This document shows, one piece after another, positions 44,146 through 52,578 of a DNA stretch of 64,000 nucleotides; positions within the stretch are counted from its first letter, which is position 1, and every line of letters begins with the position of its first letter. This stretch comes from Planotetraspora kaengkrachanensis (GTDB taxonomy: Bacteria > Actinomycetota > Actinomycetes > Streptosporangiales > Streptosporangiaceae). The stretch is from NCBI RefSeq assembly GCF_016862895.1, contig NZ_BONV01000040.1:1-64000 (forward strand), read 5' to 3'. The translations under genes were made by a program, and so were the position numbers. The notes below the pieces were generated by a model. It was not told where the DNA came from, ran no database searches, and saw only the letters and a list, made by a program, of their open reading frames with translations.

Positions 44146-47100
44146 AGGCACGTCATCAGCTCGCGCGCCTCGTCGAGCTTGTGGGTGGCGCCCTCCCCGT
44201 ACGCCGCCTTGAACGCCTCCTCCCCGAGCGCGTCGCGCACCAGGGCTGTGACGCGCTCCATCTCGCTCAGCTCCGACGGGCTCCCGGGAGTCTGGTTGTG
44301 TTCCCTGGCCGTTGCCGCCAGGCCCAGCAGCCTGGCGGCCTGCTCGGTCGGACCCGAGGCGGCGGCCGCGGCCTCTACGGCCCACGCCTCCGTCCTGGGA
44401 TCGCCGATCTTCCTGGCGGCGGCCAGCGCCTCCCTGTGCAGGTCCATGGCCGCGGCGGGGTCGCCGCGCACCTTGGTGAGGTGTCCCAGCTCGATGAGTA
44501 TGGACGGCAGGTGCAGGGCCGGCTCGATGTCCGGGCCGCGCGGCACCCCTTCGAGCAGGTGGCTCAGGTGCTTCTCGGCCAGGTCCAGCCGCCCGGCCCG
44601 GCGCGCGGAGAAGGCGAGGCCCATCTCGGCCATGGTTTCGCCTTCTTTGTAGCCCTGCCCGATGGCCAGCTTCATGGCGCGTTCGCAGAACTCAATGGCA
44701 CGGTCGTAGTCGGTGGTCTGCATCGCCATCCAGCCCAGCCAGGCGATTCGTTTGGCGACCTCCGGCCACAACCCCAGGTCCTCGGCCATTCGCAGTCCCT
44801 CGCCGAACAGCCGGTCGGCCCGCTCGGAGTCGCCGGTCATCTCGGCCAGCCCTGCGAGCCACTCCGTGGCCTGCAGCAGTCCCCAGCGGTCGCCCAACTC
44901 GGTGAACAGCCGCGCGCTCTCCTCACCGTCCCGCTCCAGCGCCACGACGTCACGCTGCGTGAACGCGTCCCTGGCCTGCCGGCTGAGTACGACGGCGACG
45001 CCCCACCGGTCCCCGACGGCCCGGAACGTCGCCAGCGCCTTGTCGGCCAGCTCCTGCCCGGTCCCCATGTCCTTGATGTTCAGGCCAACGAACAACTGGG
45101 CCCTGGCCCTCTCGCCCGGGTCCTCGATCGCTTCGACCGCCGCCTCCCACTCGACGTCCTCGCCCAGCATGAGCGCGAACCCGGCCTCCCAGGCCGCCGC
45201 CCTGGCCCGGGCGGAAGTGGTCTCCCCCTCGATGGCCAGCGCAGTCGCCAGGAACCGCCTGCCCTCGGCCAGCCTGCCGCGCAGGACCCACCACCAGGCC
45301 AGCGAATTCGCCAGCCGCGCCGCGCTCTCGCCGTCCCGGTGAGAGACCGCCGTGTCGAGTGCCGCCCGCATGTTCGCGACCTCCGCGTCCAGGCGCAGCA
45401 GCCAGTCGCGCTGCTCGTGTCCGTACAGTCCCGGTTCAGCCTGTACGGCCAGGGCCAGATAGTGGCGCAGGTGCGCGAGGCGTACCCGACGGAGCTCGCC
45501 GGCGTCGGACAACCTGGCCACGCAGTACTCCGACACCGATTCAAGTAGCCGGTACCTGACTCCGGCCGGGGCGTCCGCGACGACCACGAGCGAGCGGTCG
45601 ACCAGGCGTACGAGCAGGTCGAGCACGTCGAGACCGGCCTCCGCGCAGACGGATTCCGCGGCCTCCAGCGTGCACCCGTCGACGTGGACGGCCAGGCGGC
45701 GCAGGACGCGGCGTTCGTCGTCGGACAGCAGGTCCCAGCTCCAGTCGATCACCGCGGTCAGCGTCTGCTGTCGGGCCGGGGAGCCGCGCTGCCCGGCGGC
45801 CAGCAGCCGGAACCTGTCGTCCAGCCTGGCCACCACGCCCTGCACGCCGAGCGCCCTCACCCGCGTCGCGGCCAGCTCCAGCGCCAGCGGGATGCCGTCG
45901 AGCCGCCTGCACAACTGCGCGATGGCCAGGGCGTTGGATGCGTCCAGAGCGAAGCCGCGGGCGGAGGCGGCGGCCCGGATCACGAACAACATGACGGCGT
46001 CGGATCTGGCCATGGTCGCCAGGTCGGCGGTGGTGGGCACGTCGAGCGGCGGCACGCTCCACAACACCTCGCCGGCCACGGCCACCGGCTCCCTGCTCGT
46101 CGCCAGGATCCGCAGGTCAGGGCAGGACCGCAGAAGCAACTCGGCCAGCTCGGCGACCTGGTCGAGCACGTGCTCGCAGTTGTCCAGCACCAGCAACATC
46201 CGACGGGGCTTGAGCGCGGCGGCCAGCTGACGCGCCGGCGCGCTGTCGGTCTCGTCCCCTATGCCCGTGGTCTTGGGAGCGGCGTCCTCACGGATGTCCA
46301 AGGCTGCCATGACGGCCTCGGCCGGGGAACGGGACCCCTGGTCCAGGGCGACGAACCAGGCCCCGTCCGCGAACCCGCTCACCAGCCGGTTCGCGGCTTC
46401 TAGCGCCAGCCGGGTCTTGCCGACGCCGCCGCTGCCGGTGAGCGTCACCAGCCGCTCGTCCCCGATCAGCGCGCACACATCGGCCAAGGCCTCCTGTCTG
46501 CCGATCAGCTTGCTGACGGAGGCGGGCAGGTTCGTCACGGGACGTTCGGCGGGCACGCTCAGCGCCGGGTCTTGCCCGAGTATCGCCTGATGGAGCGCGA
46601 CCAGCTCCGGTCCTGGGTCGAGGCCGAGCTCGTCGGCCAGCCGGTCGCGCATCTCGCTGTATCCGGCCAGGGCCTCGCTCTGGCGACCGGCCCGGTAGAG
46701 GGCCCGCATGTGCACGGCCCGCAGTCGCTCCCTGAGCGGATGCCTGGCCACCAGATCGCCCAGCTCGCCCACGAGCAGCCCGTGCTCGCCCAGCTGCAGC
46801 CGCGCCTCGGCGTGCTGCTCCAGCGCCGACAACCGCTGTTCCTCCAGCCGGAGGATCGCCGACCTGGTGTACTCCTCGTCCGCGAAGTCCGCGAACGCCG
46901 GCCCGCGCCACAACGCCAGCGCGTCGCCCAGAAGCCCCGCCCTGGTGCTGGGGCTGCCGGCGGCCTCGGCCCGCGCCAGCAGCGCGGTGAAGCGTGTGAC
47001 GTCCACGGCCCCGTCGTCGGGGCGCAACAGGTAGCCCGGGGCGCGGGAGACGACCAGGTTCTTCCCGCCGGGTTCGGCGTCCTCCAGCGCCTTGCGCAGT

Positions 47101-47306
47101 TGTGACACGCGCACCTGGAGCGCGCCCGCGGGATTGCCCGGCGGCTTGTTCCCCCATAGGTCGTCGACCAGCCGGTCCATGGACACCGGATGGCCCTCGT
47201 GGACGAGAAGGTCCACGAGGAGGGCCCTGACCTTGAGGCCGGGGATGGTGACGGCATCCCCGGCGCTGGTCCACACGGCCAGCGGTCCCAGCACCCCAAA
47301 ACGCAT
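44142..47306 (-). CDS. SARP/BTAD-type regulator with NB-ARC-like ATPase and TPR domains (AfsR-like)
   Basis: 1054 residues from ATG 47306 (aaggtg upstream). Trans_reg_C winged helix (MRFGVLGPLAVWT, GALQVRVSQLRKALED) and BTAD (~100-250, HPLRERLRAVHMRALYRAGR) are followed by an ATPase with P-loop TGSGGVGKTRLALE, Walker B LLVLDNCEHVL and ILATSREP. A long helical/TPR region takes up the remaining ~500 residues. This is the AfsR/SARP architecture, a DNA-binding activator whose ATPase and repeats sense signals. No biosynthetic gene cluster is adjacent, so targets are unknown. The ending (HKLDEARELMTCL) converges on the AHSA1 gene. Confidence 0.88.
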   Translation of the reverse strand: MRFGVLGPLAVWTSAGDAVTIPGLKVRALLVDLLVHEGHPVSMDRLVDDLWGNKPPGNPAGALQVRVSQLRKALEDAEPGGKNLVVSRAPGYLLRPDDGAVDVTRFTALLARAEAAGSPSTRAGLLGDALALWRGPAFADFADEEYTRSAILRLEEQRLSALEQHAEARLQLGEHGLLVGELGDLVARHPLRERLRAVHMRALYRAGRQSEALAGYSEMRDRLADELGLDPGPELVALHQAILGQDPALSVPAERPVTNLPASVSKLIGRQEALADVCALIGDERLVTLTGSGGVGKTRLALEAANRLVSGFADGAWFVALDQGSRSPAEAVMAALDIREDAAPKTTGIGDETDSAPARQLAAALKPRRMLLVLDNCEHVLDQVAELAELLLRSCPDLRILATSREPVAVAGEVLWSVPPLDVPTTADLATMARSDAVMLFVIRAAASARGFALDASNALAIAQLCRRLDGIPLALELAATRVRALGVQGVVARLDDRFRLLAAGQRGSPARQQTLTAVIDWSWDLLSDDERRVLRRLAVHVDGCTLEAAESVCAEAGLDVLDLLVRLVDRSLVVVADAPAGVRYRLLESVSEYCVARLSDAGELRRVRLAHLRHYLALAVQAEPGLYGHEQRDWLLRLDAEVANMRAALDTAVSHRDGESAARLANSLAWWWVLRGRLAEGRRFLATALAIEGETTSARARAAAWEAGFALMLGEDVEWEAAVEAIEDPGERARAQLFVGLNIKDMGTGQELADKALATFRAVGDRWGVAVVLSRQARDAFTQRDVVALERDGEESARLFTELGDRWGLLQATEWLAGLAEMTGDSERADRLFGEGLRMAEDLGLWPEVAKRIAWLGWMAMQTTDYDRAIEFCERAMKLAIGQGYKEGETMAEMGLAFSARRAGRLDLAEKHLSHLLEGVPRGPDIEPALHLPSILIELGHLTKVRGDPAAAMDLHREALAAARKIGDPRTEAWAVEAAAAASGPTEQAARLLGLAATAREHNQTPGSPSELSEMERVTALVRDALGEEAFKAAYGEGATHKLDEARELMTCL

Positions 47307-47415
47307 GCTCGTCACCTTATGCGCGGTCGTAAGCGCACGAAAAGAACATGCTCATGCACCAGACGGAGCCGCAGTGCCGGATCGCCCGCCGCGCTGCGAC
47401 GGTGCGCCTATCAAC

Positions 47416-48312
47416 CTATTCAAGGTCCATTTCGAGGAACGCCCGGGCCTGCGCGGTGACGCCGTCACGCCGCCAGACCAGCGTCAGAGCGCGGCTCAGT
47501 GCGGCGTGGCGTAGGGGGAGTGTGACCAGCTCCGGGCCGAGGCGCTCGGCGGCCGACCGGGGCATGAGGGCGATGCCGAAGCCGTGCTCGACCAACAGGG
47601 CCAGCAGCGAGAGGTCGTCGGTCTCGGCCCGTATGTCGGGAGCGAGGCCCGCCTCGGCGCATGCGTTCTCCAACGCGGCGCGCAGTCCGGTGCCGGGGGT
47701 GAGCGTGACGAGCGCCTCCTCGCGCAGGTCGGCGAGGGTGACTTCGGCGTTGGCCGCCAGCGGGTGGCCGGGGGCGGTCGCGACCACAAGGGGCTCCTCG
47801 CCGAATTCGCGGGCGCCCAGTGTGGTGGGTAGCCGCTGCCCGGCCGGCCCGGCCGGCAGGCGGGGGCCTGAGGTGCCGATGAGAGCGGTGTCAAGGTTGC
47901 CGGCGATCACCTGTTCGACGAGTTTCTCGGGGTCGCCGGTGCGCAGGGTGAGGCGCACCTGAGGGTAGTGGCGCTGGAACCGCGCGAGCTGGTCGAGCAG
48001 CGTCGCGGGGGGAGCGGGGACGGTGCCCACGGCCAGGCGTCCGGCCAGGACGCCCCGCAGCAAGGTGACCGCGTCGCGGCCGGCGGCGGTCGACTGGAGC
48101 GCGGCCCGGGCGTGGGGGAGGAAGGCCTCCCCGGCCGGAGTGAGACTGACCTGGCGCTCGGTCCGGTCGAAGAGCCGCTCACCGAGCTCGCGTTCGAGCT
48201 GGGCGATCTGCTGGCTGATGGCGGGCTGGGCGACGTGGACGCGAGCAGCGGCGCGGGTGAAGCCGCCTTCCTCAGCCACGGCCACGACGTACCGCAGCTG
48301 GCGAAGCTCCAT
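47416..48312 (-). CDS. LysR-family transcriptional regulator
   Basis: 298 residues. HTH ELRQLRYVVAVAEEGGFTRA, AARVHVAQPAISQQIAQLER; effector domain with LAVGTVPAPPATLLDQLARF and VEHGFGIALMPRSAAERLG. Ribosome site aaggagag precedes ATG 48312. Divergent from the small membrane-protein gene at 48418, the usual LysR arrangement, with an inverted repeat between them. Confidence 0.9.
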   Translation of the reverse strand: MELRQLRYVVAVAEEGGFTRAAARVHVAQPAISQQIAQLERELGERLFDRTERQVSLTPAGEAFLPHARAALQSTAAGRDAVTLLRGVLAGRLAVGTVPAPPATLLDQLARFQRHYPQVRLTLRTGDPEKLVEQVIAGNLDTALIGTSGPRLPAGPAGQRLPTTLGAREFGEEPLVVATAPGHPLAANAEVTLADLREEALVTLTPGTGLRAALENACAEAGLAPDIRAETDDLSLLALLVEHGFGIALMPRSAAERLGPELVTLPLRHAALSRALTLVWRRDGVTAQARAFLEMDLE

Positions 48313-48325
48313 AAGCTCTCCTTAT

Positions 48326-48350
48326 CAAGATACCTATGGATCATATCTTG
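48326..48350. promoter_or_regulatory. LysR-type binding site in the divergent promoter
   Basis: Inverted arms CAAGATA (48326-48332) and TATCTTG (48344-48350) with an 11-bp spacer. It lies in the 105-bp gap between the LysR gene and the small membrane-protein gene and fits LysR T-N11-A type sites. Confidence 0.6.
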
Positions 48351-48417
48351 GACTTCTAATTCGTCCGGCGGCAGGCTTTGAGACGCACGCAAGATTCGCC
48401 TCCGAAGGAGACAGCTC

Positions 48418-48639
48418 ATGTCCCGTCACCACCAGGCGCTGATGGTCTGGATCGCCGTTCTGCCCACCCTCACCGTCCTGCAGCTCGTGCTCGGCGGCTT
48501 CTTGGAGGGCGTTCCGCCGTACCTGCGGCCGCCGATCATTGCCACGCTGGTGGTGCCGATCGTCGTCTACGGGCTGCTGCCACCGCTACAGCGGCTGCGC
48601 GCGCGGCTGGCCGCCGTCATCGCCGGATCGCCTCGGTGA
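48418..48639 (+). CDS. Small two-helix membrane protein
   Basis: 73 residues with gaaggag 6-12 nt upstream of the ATG. Two hydrophobic segments (MVWIAVLPTLTVLQLVLGGF and PPIIATLVVPIVVYGLLPPL) with a short basic tail. It is divergent from LysR and the only obvious local target. No function can be assigned; proteins of this size and topology are often accessory to transporters or monooxygenases. Confidence 0.75.
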   Translation: MSRHHQALMVWIAVLPTLTVLQLVLGGFLEGVPPYLRPPIIATLVVPIVVYGLLPPLQRLRARLAAVIAGSPR

Positions 48640-48643
48640 AGGA

Positions 48644-48687
48644 CAGCCCCATCCGCCACCGATGTAACTGGTCGCCGGATGGGGCTG
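48644..48687. terminator. Bidirectional terminator between convergent genes
   Basis: A perfect 12-bp stem cagccccatccg / cggatggggctg with a 20-nt loop, between the small membrane-protein gene and the convergent glycoside hydrolase gene. Confidence 0.75.
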
Positions 48688-48720
48688 CCTCAAGATGTGA
48701 CCGAGAATGCTGTCACTGCG

Positions 48721-50961
48721 CTACTTGTCGGCGACCATGTGGTCGAGATTGAACCACCCGGCGTCACTTGGACCATAGCTGACGCTAATTGTGTTGATGC
48801 CCGCCGCCAACTGCACCGGAATGGTCGCGTCGCTCCAGGTATTCCAGCTCCCAGTGAGCGGGAGTGCAATTTGGTGAGGATCTCCGCTGTTTACCGACAC
48901 CGATGCGCTCCGGGTGCCGGCCGGACCGTCAGGGCCGGCCGCGTAGCGGAGGTCCAGTGAGTACGTTCCTGCATCCTGGGCGACGATCCGCTGAGTCACG
49001 CTCGGCCCCCGTGAGGTGAAGCATGCGACGAAGCCCGATCCCGTATACCCGGGATGGTCCGTGGCCAGGCATGCTCCGCCGGACAGAGCTCCGTCCTCAG
49101 CCTCGCAGACGTCCCCGACCCCACATTGCAGCAACGCGTCGACAGAGTTCTTCACGGAGATGTCCTGCCCTTCGGACTTCGTCGTCGCAGCCGCCGTGAA
49201 CCGGTAGTTGCCTTTGGGCAGATCGGCAGAGGTCGTCATCGTGTACTGCACAACAGTGCTCTGGCCGGAGTCCAACTTGGGCACGCTTGGGCACGCCGGC
49301 GCGCCATTGTCCGCGCAGGTGATGGTGAATCCGGGGGCCGGCTCGCCGGTCGGGGTGTAGGCGGCAAGACTCGTTCGGACGTCGCGATCCGTCTGGACAC
49401 CGCCGTTGGTGAACGTCACCGGGACTGTGTAGGTGCTCCCAGGCCGCACGGTGGTCGGGGCGTCGAGAGAGATCGCCTGTGGTTCGGTCCAGGACAGATA
49501 GACGCCGTAGGCGTCGTGCTGCGACTCGAGGTCGAACGGCACTGTGATGGCATCGTTCTGGACCTTGACGTCTTGGCTGAAGGCAACCTGGCGCGTGTAC
49601 AGGGGCGCCTTGTCAGGGATCCTGTAGACAGTGGCGTGCACGAGGCCATCGCGGACCAGCCACGGCGTCGAGGACAGTCCCTTGAACGTTACGGCCATCG
49701 GCCCGACGTATGCGCCCTGAATGTCACCGAGCAGCGCCACAGCGCGCTTCTTAGCGGGGTCCGCGGACGCGGAAATCGCGGTCGACCCGACTTGTTCGGA
49801 GGTGGAGACCAGCGTGCCGGTCATGTCGGCATAGGTTCGCATCGCCCACCAGTTTCCGTTGGGCGCCCATCCGCTCGGGGTCTTGGTGAGCAGCCCGGTC
49901 AGGTTCGGAATGGTGCAGCAACTCCAGTTTCCGCGCATGGCGTTGGCATAGTTCGACTGAGCCAGTCGGGCGTTGTACCAGGCAGTATCTCCGGCGGTCT
50001 GCCGATCCGCGGGCTGGTACTCGTTAGCCGAGAGGGGCCGTTGGGGGATCCCGTTGGCGTCGAGTGCGTCCGCCAGGGACTGGCCGACGGTGACCGGGTC
50101 GTCCACGGTCCCCTCATCGTGGTTGGTGATCTCGTCCGGGACGGTGTTCGCGGCCTTGACGTGGGCCAGGAAGGCCTGCCATTGCGCGGGCCGTCGCTCA
50201 GGGGTGTAGGCGAACGAAGGACCGGCGATTTTCGCAGCCGGGGCGATGCGCCGGATCTCGCGGTAGGCGCTGTCCCACATTTGGAAGTACTGTGCCGTGT
50301 TGACGCCCGGTTTCCAGAAGATGCTGAGGTCGGGCTCGTTCCAGATCTCGTAGGTGAAGTCCTGGCGGGAAGCCTGGAGCCGGGCCACAGTCGCGTCGAT
50401 GAACGTGATCCAGTTGCTGCAGTCGCCGTCGGTGCACGGCCACAGGGTGTTCGCCGGAGCCCCGCCGGTCGAACCGAACACATCACTGAGCAAGACCTGG
50501 TACTCGACCTTGTGACGGGGCGGGCGCTGCAATCGCTTCGCCTCGGCGATGACCGCATCGATGTTGGCTTGGGTGCCTGGTCCGAAGGTGTACTTGTCCT
50601 TGATCCAGCCGCCCGCATACCAGCCGCCGCTGCGGTAGGCGTTGATCGTCAGCGGGTCGAGATATTCGTCGGACGGTTGTAACCCGTCCTGCGTGATGCC
50701 ATAGAGAATGCCAAGACCCACCCCTTCGGACCGCTTCGTCTTTGCGGACAGATCGACGGTCAGCTCTTTCACGCCGGCAGAGCTGACGTTCGAGTCTGCC
50801 GTGGCGGACTGCTGGCCGCTGACCAGCAAGGCAGCGGTAGCGAACAGTGCCCCGAGGGTTGCGAGCAGCTTTCTGCCGTTCAGGCCTCGGCCCTGGCCGT
50901 GTGCCGCAGTTGTACCGTCGGGACGCCTGATTGTGACTGAGCGTTTTGGATGAGCTGACAT
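48721..50961 (-). CDS. Secreted clan-A glycoside hydrolase (GH39-like) with C-terminal CBM35-like domain
   Basis: About 746 residues from ATG 50961 (aaggaag upstream). A long basic N-region precedes the signal segment GRKLLATLGALFATAALLVSG, cut near ATAD. The catalytic TIM-barrel region includes GVGLGILYGITQDGL, the acid/base Glu in FTYEIWNEPDLSIFW and a probable nucleophile Glu in LSANEYQPADR. A beta-sandwich (VRPGSTYTVPVTFTNGGVQ) and a CBM6/35-like domain (CEAEDGALSGG, GSGFVACF, INTISVSYGPSDAGWFNLDH) follow. An in-frame start at 51087 would add a second hydrophobic stretch and is less likely. The substrate is unknown; the promoter carries the CGAAYCGRTTCG operator shared with the ABC cassette. 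Confidence 0.8.
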   Translation of the reverse strand: MSAHPKRSVTIRRPDGTTAAHGQGRGLNGRKLLATLGALFATAALLVSGQQSATADSNVSSAGVKELTVDLSAKTKRSEGVGLGILYGITQDGLQPSDEYLDPLTINAYRSGGWYAGGWIKDKYTFGPGTQANIDAVIAEAKRLQRPPRHKVEYQVLLSDVFGSTGGAPANTLWPCTDGDCSNWITFIDATVARLQASRQDFTYEIWNEPDLSIFWKPGVNTAQYFQMWDSAYREIRRIAPAAKIAGPSFAYTPERRPAQWQAFLAHVKAANTVPDEITNHDEGTVDDPVTVGQSLADALDANGIPQRPLSANEYQPADRQTAGDTAWYNARLAQSNYANAMRGNWSCCTIPNLTGLLTKTPSGWAPNGNWWAMRTYADMTGTLVSTSEQVGSTAISASADPAKKRAVALLGDIQGAYVGPMAVTFKGLSSTPWLVRDGLVHATVYRIPDKAPLYTRQVAFSQDVKVQNDAITVPFDLESQHDAYGVYLSWTEPQAISLDAPTTVRPGSTYTVPVTFTNGGVQTDRDVRTSLAAYTPTGEPAPGFTITCADNGAPACPSVPKLDSGQSTVVQYTMTTSADLPKGNYRFTAAATTKSEGQDISVKNSVDALLQCGVGDVCEAEDGALSGGACLATDHPGYTGSGFVACFTSRGPSVTQRIVAQDAGTYSLDLRYAAGPDGPAGTRSASVSVNSGDPHQIALPLTGSWNTWSDATIPVQLAAGINTISVSYGPSDAGWFNLDHMVADK

Positions 50962-51118
50962 TCTTCCTTCTTTCGTGGAGGGGCCGACCCACATCGCGGC
51001 CGGCGGGGTCACGGTCAGCGCGAGTGCGGAGGCGAGGACGGCGTGCGGCACGATCCCGCGTGCCCGCCGAGACAAGGGTGTGACCATGCGCCTTTCCCGT
51101 TCGGGGATGCGGTCAGGT

Positions 51119-51143
51119 CGAATCGATTCGGCGAATCGGTTCG
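51119..51143. promoter_or_regulatory. LacI-type double operator before the glycoside hydrolase
   Basis: CGAATCGATTCG (51119-51130) and CGAATCGGTTCG (51132-51143) are separated by one base, each a palindrome or near-palindrome. They lie ~160-180 bp before ATG 50961. Confidence 0.7.
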
Positions 51144-51306
51144 ACTGGACCATAAGCGCGTGTCGGCGGGATGGTCAAGAGCCGGAAATGTCCGCGATAC
51201 GTCCTCGCCATGCAGCCGTCATGCGACGCCGTGGACCCAGAAGCCTGCGGGGCCTAGGGATCCAGTGCTGTCGTTCGAGGAGGGCTCGACGGGGGAGGAG
51301 CCGAGG

Positions 51307-52323
51307 TCAGGCGCGGGGCCTCGCCGGCCCTGTGGTGCCGCGAAGGGAGATGGGCGGGGCGGCCAGGAGGTGGCGGTGCGGACTGCCGGGATCGGCGATG
51401 CGCTGGATGAGCAGCTCGACGGCGCGAGCGCCGAGCTCGATGGTGGGAACGTCGGCGGAGGTGAGCGGTGGGTCCAGGTTCTCGGCCAAGTGTCGCGCGG
51501 CGACGCCGGCGATGGAGAAGTCCTTGGGGACGGCTAGGCCCGCCTGGGCCAGTGCGCGGTACATGCCGGTGATGGCGGTCTCGTTGATGGTGGCGATGGC
51601 CGTCAGTTCGGGATGTTCGGCGAGGAGCCGTTCGACGCAGGACAGTCCGGCCTGAGCGTCGTCGGCACAGCAGGCGTGCACGCCGTGCAGGTCGCGTTGG
51701 GCGACGGCTCGTGTGAAGCCGGCCTGGGCACGATGCCCGGGACCGTAGCCCGCGGCGACCAGCTCGGCGGAGCGGTTGACGAGCGCGATGTCGCGGTGGC
51801 CGAGGTCGGCCAGGTGGTGCACGCACTGGGAGATGAGCGTCTCGTAGTCGACGTCCACCCACGTCATGTCCTCGGGATGGCTGGTGCGGCCGATTCCGAC
51901 GAACGGCAGCCCGCTCTGCCGTAGGCGGGTGACGCGATCGTCCTCCAGCCTGATCTCCATGAGAATGACGCCGTCCACGCGTCGGCCCGTGACGACGCGC
52001 TCGAATGAGCGCTCGTGCTCACCACCCGACGGTGACAGCAGAACGTCCAGGTCGGCGCGGGCGGCGGCGTCGACGACCGTGGCCACGAAGCCCAGCTGCA
52101 TGTCGGTCAGGCGCTGGCTGGCCGGAGGGATGACCAGGCCGATCGTGCGGGTCCTGCCCTCCTTCAGTGCCCGAGCGGCCGCATTGGGCCGGTAGTTCAG
52201 CTCCTCGATGACCGCCTGGATGCGCTGTCGGGTCTCCTCCGACACCGGGCGCTTGCCGGTCAGGGCGTAGGAGACGGTGCTACGCGCCACACCCGCCCGC
52301 CTGGCGATCTCCCCGATGTTCAC
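51307..52323 (-). CDS. LacI-family regulator (paralogue 1 of a pair)
   Basis: 338 residues from GTG 52323 (ggggag upstream; begins VNIGEIARRAGVARSTVSYA). Hinge ARALKEGRTRTIGLVIPP; effector core LDVLLSPSGGEHERSFERVV, GRRVDGVILMEIRLEDDRV, CVHHLADLGHRDIALVNR and a C-terminal HLLAAPPISLRGTTGP. It is closely similar along its whole length to the regulator at 57426; the two flank the ABC/glycosidase operon. It is divergent from the ABC cassette, with CGAAYCGRTTCG boxes in between, and probably represses both. Confidence 0.88.
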   Translation of the reverse strand: MNIGEIARRAGVARSTVSYALTGKRPVSEETRQRIQAVIEELNYRPNAAARALKEGRTRTIGLVIPPASQRLTDMQLGFVATVVDAAARADLDVLLSPSGGEHERSFERVVTGRRVDGVILMEIRLEDDRVTRLRQSGLPFVGIGRTSHPEDMTWVDVDYETLISQCVHHLADLGHRDIALVNRSAELVAAGYGPGHRAQAGFTRAVAQRDLHGVHACCADDAQAGLSCVERLLAEHPELTAIATINETAITGMYRALAQAGLAVPKDFSIAGVAARHLAENLDPPLTSADVPTIELGARAVELLIQRIADPGSPHRHLLAAPPISLRGTTGPARPRA

Positions 52324-52367
52324 CCGCACTCCCCATCCAAATCCGCTGGTCCGCGACCATCGTAGGT

Positions 52368-52379
52368 CGAATCGGTTCA
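52368..52379. promoter_or_regulatory. LacI-type operator before paralogue 1
   Basis: CGAATCGGTTCA, one base off the palindromic CGAAYCGRTTCG consensus, 45 bp upstream of the LacI GTG start. Confidence 0.6.
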
Positions 52380-52503
52380 TGGCACGCCGCGGCACTGGAT
52401 TCCGTAACGAGGATGTGTCGCGGGCCGCACGCCTGCGGCGACATTTCGGCAACCTGAAGTCCCTTCCCATTGACTCGTGCGACGAACCAGGCCTATGTTC
52501 GGT

Positions 52504-52528
52504 CGAACCGGTTCGCCGAATCGGTTCG
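52504..52528. promoter_or_regulatory. LacI-type double operator before the ABC cassette
   Basis: CGAACCGGTTCG (52504-52515) and CGAATCGGTTCG (52517-52528) are one base apart and flanked by GGT/ACC, making a near-perfect ~31-bp inverted repeat. It lies 51-75 bp before the GTG start of the binding-protein gene. The spacing of the two boxes is identical to that at 51119-51143. Confidence 0.75.
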
Positions 52529-52578
52529 ACCTAGATCGAAAACAGCCGCGTAACGCCTGTCAGCGGAGGTCAGACCCA

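Noticed and set aside
43696-47306. Antibiotic biosynthetic cluster around the SARP-type regulator
   Set aside because: No polyketide, peptide or terpene biosynthetic gene is nearby; SARP/AfsR proteins also occur alone.
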